From contig JAKTNV010000642.1 of the NCBI GenBank assembly GCA_022747635.1, positions 24,445 through 88,444 of the forward strand: a stretch of DNA of 64,000 nt. The letters run 5' to 3'. This document shows positions 24,104-33,468 of this stretch, piece by piece; position 1 is the first letter of the stretch, and every line of letters begins with the position of its first letter. Under the pieces are notes generated by a model. It saw only the letters and a list, made by a program, of their open reading frames with translations. It was not told where the DNA came from and did not search any database. The DNA is from Hetaerina americana (lineage: Eukaryota; Arthropoda; Insecta; Odonata; Calopterygidae). The translations under genes were made by a program, and so were the position numbers.

Positions 24104-24415
24104 GGTTCTAGGTGAAAATCTCACTCGACACAAATCAAACAAAAATGTTTCCATGGTGTGTATTGTTGTTCATTTTCATCAAATAAACAAAATAAAACCC
24201 AGAATTAATCCTGAAAGACAAGAAATGAGCATAAAAGATGCTTCAGCGCAAGTGTTAATGTTACTAAAAGAGCCCAAATTTCTAAAAATATTGCGAAAAA
24301 CAACAATCTTCTGTTTTAGAATGAATGTTTGAGGTGTTTAGAAGGCATTTATTTCATTTTTAGAAAATTTAATTTTTCACATTTTTCCATGAAAAGTGCC
24401 AATACCCCCCCTTTG
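24104..24415 (+). repeat. Reference satellite monomer (312 bp), near consensus
   Basis: I chose this copy to describe the monomer because it departs little from the common pattern. Landmarks in order: GGTTCTAGGTGAAAAT at the start; CTCGACAC near 24124; CCATGG at 24151-24156 (an alternative type has ATCCAAGG here); two AATAAA hexamers at 24182-24187 and 24191-24196; a type-diagnostic stretch from about 24201 to 24250; TTGCGAAAAA at 24291-24300; AGTGAATGTTTGAGG near 24320 (one base differs in this copy); an AT-rich stretch; a short dyad at 24378-24398; and a C-run of 7 at 24405-24411 before TTTGGG. The length is close to twice 156 bp, in the range often seen for satellites thought to hold two nucleosomes; that link is inference. 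Confidence 0.93.
24378..24398. other. Short interrupted dyad near the 3' end of the monomer (exemplar)
   Basis: In this 21-base stretch CAC (24378-24380) pairs with GTG (24396-24398), TTTTC (24383-24387) pairs with GAAAA (24391-24395), the loop is CAT and AT (24381-24382) bulges. The result is an 8-bp interrupted stem. It is seen in most monomers; some have TAC instead of CAC, which weakens the outer pairs. Dyad symmetry is a known property of many centromeric satellites. No CENP-B-box-like motif was seen in the monomers by eye. A function for this dyad is speculative. Confidence 0.5.
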
Positions 24416-26602
24416 GGTTCTAGGTGAAAATCTCACTTGACACAATCAAAAAAAAATGTTTCCATGGTGTGTATTGATGTTCATTTTCATCAAATAAACA
24501 AAATAAAACCCAGAATTAATCCTGAAAGACATGAAATGAGCATAAAAGATGCTTCAGCGCAATGTGTTAATTTTACTAAAAGAGCCCAAATTTCTGAAAA
24601 TATTGCGAAAAACAACAATCTTATGTTTTAGAGCGAATGTTTGAGGTGTTTAGAAGGCATTTATTTCATTTTTAGAAAATTTAATTTTTTACATTTTTCC
24701 ATGAAAAGTGCCAATAGAGTGAATGTTTGAGGTGTTAAGAAGGCATTTATTTCATTTTTAGAAAATTGCCCCCCCTTTGGGTTCTAGGTGAAAATCTAAC
24801 TCGACACAAATCAAACAAAAATGTATCCAAGGTGTGTATTGTTGTTCATTTTCATCAAATAAACAAAATAAAACCCAGAATTAATCCTGAAAGACATGAA
24901 ATGAGCATAAAAGATGCTTCAGCGCAATGTGTTAATTTTACTAAAAGAGCCCAAATTTCTGAAAATATTGCGAAAAACAACAATCTTATGTTTTAGAGTG
25001 AATGTTTGAGGTGTTTAGAAGGCATTTATTTCATTTTTAGAAAATTTAATTTTTCACATTTTTCCATGAAAAGTGCCAATAGAGTGAAAGTTTGAGGTGT
25101 TTAGAAGGCATTTATTTCATTTTTAGAAAATTGCCCCCCCTTTGGGTTCTAGGTGAAAATCTCACTCGACACAAATCAAACAAAAATGTTTCCATGGTGT
25201 GTATTGTTGTTCATTTTCATCAAATAAACAAAATAAAACCCAGAATTAATCCTGAAAGACATAAAATGAGCATAAAAGATGCTTTAGCGCAAGTGTTAAT
25301 TTTACTAAAAGAGCCCAAATTTCTGAAAATATTGCGAAAAACAACAATCTTCTGTTTTAGAGTGAATGTTTGAGGTGTTTAGAAGGCATTTATTTCATTT
25401 TTAGAAAATTTAATTTTTTACATTTTTCCATGAAAAGTGCCAATAGAGTGAAAGTTTGAGGTGTTTAGAAGGCATTTATTTCATTTTTAGAAAATTGCCC
25501 CCCCTTTGGGTTCTAGGTGAAAATCTCACTTGACACAAATCAAACAAAAATGTTTCCATGGTGTGTATTGATGTTCATTTTCATCAAATAAACAAAATAA
25601 AACCCAGAATTAATCCTGAAAGACATGAAATGAGCATAAAAGATGCTTCAGCGCAATGTGTTAATTTTACTAAAAGAGCCCAAATTTCTGAAAATATTGC
25701 GAAAAACAACAATCTTATGTTTTAGAGTGAATGTTTGAGGTGTTTAGAAGGCATTTATTTCATTTTTAGAAAATTTAATTTTTCACATTTTTCCATGAAA
25801 AGTGCCAATAGAGTGAAAGTTTGAGGTGTTTAGAAGGCATTTATTTCATTTTTAGAAAATTGCCCCCCCTTTGGGTTCTAGGTGAAAATCTCACTTGACA
25901 CAAATCAAACAAAAATGTATCCAAGGTGTGTATTGTTGTTCATTTTCATCAAATAAACAAAATAAAACCCAGAATTAATCCTGAAAGACATGAAATGAGC
26001 ATAAAAGATGCTTCAGCGCAATGTGTTAATTTTACTAAAAGAGCCCAAATTTCTGAAAATATTGCGAAAAACAACAATCTTATGTTTTAGAGTGAATGTT
26101 TGAGGTGTTTAGAAGGCATTTATTTCATTTTTAGAAAATTTAATTTTTCACATTTTTCCATGAAAAGTGCCAATAGAGTGAAAGTTTGAGGTGTTTAGAA
26201 GGCATTTATTTCATTTTTAGAAAATTGCCCCCCCTTTGGGTTCTAGGTGAAAATCTCACTTGACACAAATCAAACAAAAATGTTTCCATGGTGTGTATTG
26301 ATGTTCATTTTCATCAAATAAACAAAATAAAACCCAGAATTAATCCTGAAAGACATGAAATGAGCATAAAAGATGCTTTAGCGCAAGTGTTAATTTTACT
26401 AAAAGAGCCCAAATTTCTGAAAATATTGCGAAAAACAACAATCTTCTGTTTTAGAGTGAATGTTTGAGGTGTTTAGAAGGCATTTATTTCATTTTTAGAA
26501 AATTTAATTTTTTACATTTTTCCATGAAAAGTGCCAATAGAGTGAAAGTTTGAGGTGTTTAGAAGGCATTTATTTCATTTTTAGAAAATTGCCCCCCCTT
26601 TG
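24416..26602 (+). repeat. Six consecutive linker monomers; 1,094-bp trimer in two copies
   Basis: Starts 24416, 24780, 25145, 25509, 25874 and 26239 are all 364-365 bp apart because every monomer carries the 52-bp linker, unlike anywhere else in the window. The trimer 24416/24780/25145 is repeated as 25509/25874/26239 (offset 1,093-1,094). Marks are TTGATGTTC with GCGCAATGTG, then ATCCAAGG with GCGCAATGTG, then GCTTTAGCG. Most linkers read GAGTGAAAGTTTG; the one before 24780 reads GAATGT and GTTAAGAAGG. Confidence 0.88.
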
Positions 26603-27896
26603 GGTTCTAGGTGAAAATCTCACTCGACACAAATCAAACAAAAATGTTTCCATGGTGTGTTTTGTTGTTCATTTTCATCAAATAAACAAAAAAAAACCCA
26701 GAATTAATCTTGAAGGACAAGAAATGAGCATAAAAGTTGCTTCAGAGAAAGTGTTAATGTTACTAAAAGAGCCCAAATTTCTAAAAATATTGCGAAAAAC
26801 AACAATCTTCTGTTTTAGAGTGAATGTTTGAGGTGTTTAGAAGGCATTTATTTCATTTTTAGAAAATTTAATTTTTCACATTTTTCCATGAAAAGTGCCA
26901 ATACCCCCCCTTTGGGTTCTAGGTGAAAATCTCACTTGACACAAATCAAACAAAAATGTTTCCATGGTGTGTATTGATGTTCATTTTCATCAAATAAACA
27001 AAATAAAACCCAGAATTAATCCTGAAAGACATGAAATGAGCATAAAAGATGCTTCAGCGCAAGTGTTAATTTTACTAAAAGAGCCCAAATTTCTGAAAAT
27101 ATTGAGAAAAACAACAATTTTCTGTTTTAGAGTGAATGTTTGAGGTGTTTAGAAGGCATTTATTTCATTTTTAGAAAATTTAATTTTTTACATTTTTCCA
27201 TGAAAAGTGCCAATAGAGTGAATGTTTGAGGTGTTTAGAAGGCATTTATTTCATTTTTAGAAAATTGCCCCCCCTTTGGGTTCTAGGTGAAAATCTCACT
27301 CGACACAAATCAAACAAAAATGTTTCCATGGTGTGTATTGTTGTTCATTTTCATCAAATAAACAAAATAAAACCCAGAATTAATCTTGAAGGACAAGAAA
27401 TGAGCATAAAAGTTGCTTCAGAGAAAGTGTTAATGTTACTAAAAGAGCCCAAATTTCTAAAAATATTGCGAAAAACAACAATCTTCTGTTTTAGAGTGAA
27501 TGTTTGAGGTTTTTAGAAGGCATTTATTTCATTTTTATAAAATTTAATTTTTCACATTTTTCCATGAAAAGTGCCAATACCCCCCTTTTGGGTTCTAGGT
27601 GAAAATCTCACTTTACACAAATCAAACAAAAATGTTTCCATGGTGTGTATTGTTGTTCATTTTCATCAAATAAACAAAATAAAACCCAGAATTAATCTTG
27701 AAGGACAAGAAATGAGCATAAAAGTTGCTTCTGAGAAAGTGTTAATGTTACTAAAAGAGCCCAAATTTCTAAAAATATTGCGAAAAACAACAATCTTCTG
27801 TTTTAGAGTGAATGTTTGAGGTGTTTAGAAGGCATTTCATTCATTTTTAGAAAATTTAATTTTTCACATTTTTCCATGAAAAGTGCCCCCCCTTTG
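26603..27896 (+). repeat. Mosaic monomers 26603, 26915, 27279, 27591
   Basis: Monomers 26603, 27279 and 27591 are of the ATCTTGAAGGAC and GAGAAAG type; 26915 is TTGATGTTC with a linker. Monomer 27591 has CACTTTACAC and GCTTCTGAG (AGAG changed to TGAG), a mark met again at 45579, 53802, 59009 and 59634. It ends in the short GTGCCCCCC junction that introduces module P. Confidence 0.75.
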
Positions 27897-28888
27897 GGTT
27901 CTAGGTGAAAATTTCACTTGACACAAATCAAACAAAAATGTTTCCATGGTGTGTATTGTTGTTCATTTTCATCAAATAAACAAAATAAAACCCAGAATTA
28001 ATCCTGAAAGACATGAAATAGGCATAAAAGATGCTTCAGCGCAAGTGTTAATTTTACTAAAAGAGCCCAAATTTCTGAAAATATTGCGAAAAACAACAAT
28101 CTTCTGTTTTAGAGTGAATGTTTGAGGTGTTTAGAAGGAATTTATTTCATTTTTAGAAAATTTAATTTTTTACATTTTTCCATGAAAAGTGCCAATAGAG
28201 TGAATGTTTGAGGTGTTTAGAAGGCATTTATTTCATTTTTATAAAATTGCCCCCCCTTTGGGTTCTAGGTGAAAATCTCACTCGACACAAATCAAACAAA
28301 AATGTTTCCATGGTGTGTATTGTTGTTCATTTTCATCAAATAAACAAAATAAAACCCAGAATTAATCTTGAAGGACAAGAAATGAGCATAAAAGTTGCTT
28401 CAGAGAAAGTGTTAATGTTACTAAAAGAGCCCAAATTTCTAAAAATATTGCGAAAAACAACAATCTTCTGTTTTAGAGTGAATGTTTGAGGTGTTTAGAA
28501 GGCATTTATTTCATTTTTAGAAAATTTAATTTTTCACATTTTTCCATGAAAAGTGCCAATACCCAATACCCTTTGGGGTCTAGGTGAAAATACCATTCGA
28601 CACAAATCAAACAAAAATGTATCCAAGGTGTGTATTGTTGTTCATTTTCATCAAATAAACAGAATAAAACCCAGAATGTATCCTGAAAGACAATAAATGA
28701 TCATAAAAGATGCTTCAGCCCAGGTGTTAATGTTACTAAAAGAGCCCAAATTTCTAAAAATATTGCGAAAAACAACAATCTTCTGTTTTAGAGTGAATGT
28801 TTGAGGTGTTTAGAAGGCATTTTTTTTATTTTTAGAAAATTTAATTTTTCACATTTTTCCATGAAAAGTGCCAATACCCCCCACTTTG
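27897..28888 (+). repeat. Module P fragment, copy 4
   Basis: Monomers 27897, 28261 and 28576 match 619, 983 and 1298 at a constant offset of 27,278 bp, including the TTATAAAATT linker and the ACCCAATACCC junction. The first monomer has TTTCACTTGAC and ATAGGCAT instead of TTTCACTTAAC and ATGAGCAT, marks shared with the 30-44 kb domain, so this copy is an intermediate between left and right domains. Confidence 0.8.
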
Positions 28889-30192
28889 GGTTCTAGGTAA
28901 AAATCTCACTCGACACAAATCAAACAAAAATGTTTCCATGGTGTGTATTGTTGTTTATTTTCATCAAATAAACAAAATAAAAACCAGAATTAATCCTGAA
29001 AGACATGAAATGAGCATAAAAGTTGCTTCAGCGCAAGTGTTAATGTTACTAAAAGAGCCCAAATTTCTAAAAATATTGCGAAAAACAACAATCTTCTGTT
29101 TTAGAGTGAATTTTTGAGGTGTTTAGAAGGCATTTCATTCATTTTTAGAAAATTTAATTTTTTACATTTTTCCATGAAAAGTGCCAATAGAGTGAATGTT
29201 TGAGGTGTTTAGAAGGCAATTATTTCATTTTTAGAAAATTGCCCACCCTTTGGGTTCTAGGTGAAAATCTCACTCGACACAAATCAAACAAAAATGTTTC
29301 CATGGTGTGTATTGTATTTCATTTTCATTAAATAAACAAAATAAAACCCAGAATTAATCTTGAAGGACAAGAAATGAGCATATATGTTGCTTCAGAGAAA
29401 GTGTTAATGTTACTAAAAGAGCCCAAATTTCTAAAAATATTGCGAAAAACAACAATCTTCTGTTTTAGAGTGAATGTTTGAGGTGTTTAGAAGGCATTTA
29501 TTTCATTTTTAGAAAATTTAATTTTTCACATTTTTCCATGAAAAGTGCCAATACCCCCCCCTTTGGGTTCTAGGTGAAAATACCACGCGACACAAATCAA
29601 ACAAAAATGTATCCAAGGTGTGTATTCTTGTTCATTTTCATCAAATAAACGAAATAAAACCCAGAATGTATCCTGAAAGACAATAAATGATCATAAAAGA
29701 TGCTTCAGGCCAGGTGTTAATGTTACTAAAAGAGCCCAAATTTCTAAAAATATTGCGAAAAACAACAATCTTCTGTTTTAGAGTGAATGTTTGAGGTGTT
29801 TAGAAGGCATTTCATTCATTTTTAGAAAATTTAATTTTTCACATTTTTCCATGAAAAGTGCCAATACCCCCCCCTTTGGGTTCTAGGTGAAAATTTCACT
29901 TGACACAAATCAAGCAAAAATGTTTCCATGGTGTGTATTGTTGTTCATTTTCATCAAATAAACAAAATAAAACCCAGAATTAATCCTGAAAGACATGAAA
30001 TAGGCATAAAAGATGCTTCAGCGCAAGTGTTAATTTTACTAAAAGAGCCCAAATTTCTGAAAATATTGCGAAAAAAAACAATCTACTGTTTTAGAGTGAA
30101 TGTTTGAGGTGTTTAGAAGGCATTTATTTCATTTTTAGAAAATTTAATTTTTCACATTTTTCCATGAAAAGTGCCAATTCCCCCCCCCTTTG
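28889..30192 (+). repeat. Collapsed module Q block and bridging monomers
   Basis: Monomer 28889 starts like 20880 (TTGTTTATTTTC, AAAAACCAG) but ends like 21556 (GAATTTTTGAGG, CATTTCATTC, linker with GGCAATTA), so the 21192-type monomer that lies between them elsewhere is missing. Monomers 29253 and 29566 match 15005 and 15318. Monomer 29879 (TTTCACTTGAC, ATAGGCAT) begins the right-hand family of types. Confidence 0.75.
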
Positions 30193-30869
30193 GGTTCTAG
30201 GTGAAAATACCATTCGACACAAATCAAACAAAAATGTATCCAAGGTGTGTATTGTTGTTCATTTTCATCAAATAAACAAAATAAAACCCAGAATGTATCC
30301 TGAAAGACAATTAATGATCATAAAAGATGCTTCAGCCCAGGTGTTAATGTTACTAAAAGAGCCCAAATTTCTAAAAATATTGCGAAAAACAACAATCTTC
30401 TGTTTTAGAGTGAATGTTTGAGGTGTTTAGAAGGCATTTATTTCATTTTTAGAAAATTTAATTTTTTACATTTTTCCATGAAAAGTGCCAATAGAGTGAA
30501 AGTTTGAGGTGTTTAGAAGGCATTTATTTCATTTTTAGAAAATTGCCCCCCCTTTGGGTTCTAGGTGAAAATACCACTCGACACAAATCAAACAAAAATG
30601 TTTCCATGGTGTGTATTGTTGTTCATTTTCATCAAATAAACAAAATAAAACCCTGAATTAATCTTGAAAGACAAGAAATGAGCATAAAAGTTGGTTCAGC
30701 GAAAGTTTTAATGTTACTAAAAGAGCCCAAATTTCTAAAAATATTGCGAAAAACAACAATCTTCTGTTATAGAGTGAATGTTTGAGGTGTTTAGAAGGCA
30801 TTTATTTCATTTTTAGAAAATTTAATTTTTCACATTTTTCCATGAAAAGTGCCAATACCCCCCCCTTTG
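30193..30869 (+). repeat. Bridging monomers 30193 and 30557
   Basis: Monomer 30193 has ACCATTCGAC and ATCCAAGG and ends in a linker. Monomer 30557 has ACCACTCGAC as in 34456, but its 3' half is of the ATCTTGAAAGAC type with GTTGGTTCAGCG and GTTATAGAGTG. It is therefore a chimera at the edge of the 13-monomer higher-order domain. Confidence 0.7.
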
Positions 30870-32792
30870 GGTTCTAGGTGAAAATTTCACTTGACACAAA
30901 TCAAACAAAAATGTTTCCATGGTGTGTATTGTTGTTCATTTTCATCAAATAAACAAAATAAAACCCAGAATTAATCCTGAAAGACATGAAATAGGCATGA
31001 AAGATGCTTCAGCGCAAGTGTTAATTTTACTAAAAGAGCCCAAATTTCTGAAAATATTGCGAAAAAAAACAATCTTCTGTTTTAGAGTGAATGTTTGAGG
31101 TGTTTAGAAGGCATTTATTTCATTTTTAGAAAATTTAATTTTTCACATTTTTCCATGAAAAGTGCCAATACCCCCCCCTTTGGGTTCTAGGTGAAAATAC
31201 CATTCGACACAAATCAAACAAAAATGTATCCAAGGTGTGTATTGTTGTTCATTTTCATCAAATAAACAAAATAAAACCCAGAATGTATCCTGAAAGACAA
31301 TAAATGATCATAAAAGATGCTTCAGCCCAGGTGTTAATGTTACTAAAAGAGCCCAAATTTCTAAAAATATTGCGAAAAACAACAATCTTCTGTTTTAGAG
31401 TGAATGTTTGAGGTGTTTAGGAGGCATTTATTTCATTTTTGAAAATTTAATTTTTCACATTTTTCCATGAAAAGTGCCAATACCCCCCACTTTGGGTTCT
31501 AGGTGAAAATCTCACTCGACACAAATCAAACAAAAATGTTTCCATGGTGTGTATTGTTGTTGATTTTCATCAAATAAACAAAATAAAACCCAGAATAAAT
31601 CATTAAAGACAAGAAATGAGCATAAAAGATGCCTCAGCGCAAGTGTTAATGTTAGTAAAAGAGCCCAAAGTTCCAAAAATATTGCGAAAAATATCAATCT
31701 TCCATTATAGAGTGAATGTTTGGGGTGTATATAAGGCATTTATTTCATTTTTAGAAATTTTAATTTTTCACATTTTTCCATGAAAAGTGCCAATACCCCC
31801 CTTTGGGTTATAGGTGAAAATCTCACTCGACACGAATCAAACAAAAATGTTTCCATGGTGTGTATTGTTGTTCATTTTCATCAAATAAACAAAATAAAAC
31901 CCAGAATTAATCTTGAAAGACAAGAAATGAGCATAAAAGTTGCTTCAGCGAAAGTGTTAATGTTACTAAAAGAGCCCAAATTTCTAAAAATATTGCGAAA
32001 AACAACAATCTTCTGTTTTAGAGTGAATGTTTGAGGTGTTTAGAAGGCATTTCATTCATTTTTAGAAAATTTAATTTTTCACATTTTTCCATGAAAAGTG
32101 CCAATACCCCCCCTTTGGGTTCTAGGTGAAAATTTCACTTGACACAAATCAAACAAAAATGTTTCCATGGTGTGTATTGTTGTTCATTTTCATCAAAAAA
32201 CAAAATAAAACCCAGAATTAATCCTGAAAGACATGAAATAGGCATAAAAGATGCTTCAGCGCAAGTGTTAATTTTACTAAAAGAGCCCAAATTTCTGAAA
32301 ATATTGCGAAAAAAAACAATCTTCTGTTTAGAGTGAATATTTGAGGTGTTTAGAAGGCAGTTATTTCATTTTTAGAAAATTTAATTTTTTACATTTTTCC
32401 ATGAAAAGTGCCAATAGAGTGAATGTTTGAGGTGTTTAGAAGGCATTTATTTCATTTTTAGAAAATTGCCCCCCCTTTGGGTTCTAGGTGAAAATCTCAC
32501 TCGACACAAATCAAACAAAAATGTTTCCATGGTGTGTATTGTTGTTCATTTTCATCAAATAAACAAAATAAAACCCAGAATTAATCTTGAAAGACAAGAA
32601 ATGAGCATAAAAGTTGCTTCAGCGAAAGTGTTAATGTTACTAAAAGAGCCCAAATTTCTAAAAATATTGCGAAAAACAACAATCTTCTGTTTTAGAGTGA
32701 ATGTTTGAGGTGTTTAGAAGGCATTTATTTCATTTTTAGAAAATTTAATTTTTCACATTTTTCCATGAAAAGTGCCAATACCCCCCCCTTTG
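30870..32792 (+). repeat. 13-mer higher-order unit, partial copy
   Basis: Monomers 30870, 31183, 31495, 31806, 32118 and 32480 match 34820, 35133, 35444, 35755, 36067 and 36429 at offsets of 3,949-3,950 bp. Shared rare marks include TTCATTTTTGAAAATTT (a lost base pair), the very divergent monomer 31495, GGGTTATAGG at 31806 and ATCAAAAAACAAAA at 32118. After 32792 the order departs from the full unit. Confidence 0.85.
31495..31805 (+). repeat. Most divergent monomer type, with TATATAAG
   Basis: This monomer has an unusual density of private changes: GTTGATTTTC, AATAAATCATTAAAG, GATGCCTCAGCG, GTTAGTAAAAG, AAAGTTCCAAAA, AATATCAATCTTCC and GGGGTGTATATAAGG. TATATAAG lies at 31728-31735 and looks like a TATA box, but it arises from two point changes in GTGTTTAGAAGG and nothing else supports a promoter. 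Copies lie at 35444 and 39703. AATAAATCATTAAAG is shared with 10792, so an older relative exists in the left domain. Confidence 0.8.
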
Positions 32793-33468
32793 GGTTCTAG
32801 GTGAAAATCTCACTTGACACAAATGAAACAAAAATGTTTCCATGGTGTGTATTGTTGTTCATTTTCATCAAATAAACAAAATAAAACCCAGAATTAATCC
32901 TGAAAGACATGAAATGAGCATAAAAGATGCTTCAGCCCAAGTGTTAATGTTACTAAAAGAGCCCAAATTTCTAGAAATATTGCGAAAAACAACAATCTTC
33001 TGTTTTAGAGTGAATATTTGAGGTGTTTAGAAGGCATTTATTTCATTTTTAGAAAATTTAATTTTTCACATTTTTCCATGAAAAGTGCCAATACCCCCCC
33101 CTTTGGGTTCTAGGTGAAAATTTCACTTGACACAAATCAAACAAAAATGTTTCCATGGTGTGTATTGTTGTTCATTTTCATCAAATAAACAAAATAAAAC
33201 CCAGAATTAATCCTGAAAGACATGAAATAGGCATAAAAGATGCTTCAGCGCAAGTGTTAATTTTACTAAAAGAGCCCAAATTTCTGAAAATATTGCGAAA
33301 AAAAACAATCTTCTGTTTAGAGTGAATGTTTGAGGTGTTTAAAAGGCATTTATTTCATTTTTAGAAAATTTAATTTTTTACATTTTTCCATGAAAAGTGC
33401 CAATAGAGTGAATGTTTGAGGTGTTTAGAAGGCATTTATTTCATTTTTAGAAAATTGCCCACCCTTTG
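32793..33468 (+). repeat. Monomers 32793 and 33106 between higher-order copies
   Basis: Monomer 32793 (CAAATGAAAC, CAGCCCAAG, TTTCTAGAAATATT) is related to 44277, not to any member of the 13-mer. Monomer 33106 (TTTCACTTGAC, ATAGGCAT, GTTTAAAAGG, linker leading to GCCCACCC) matches 42302 at an offset of 9,196 bp. The pair resembles the downstream tetramer domain. Confidence 0.75.

Noticed and set aside
24104..24415. CENP-B box.
   Set aside because: I looked by eye for TTCG....A..CGGG-like sequence on both strands of the monomer. The nearest CG contexts (TTGCGAAAAA, CTCGACAC) do not fit.
31512..31739. Minus-strand hydrophobic 75-codon open frame, identical at 35461 and 39720, and related 61-codon frames elsewhere.
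   Set aside because: It is antisense monomer sequence; repetition only reflects the 13-mer higher-order copies. The hydrophobic character follows from translating A-rich tracts in reverse (TTT and CTT codons).
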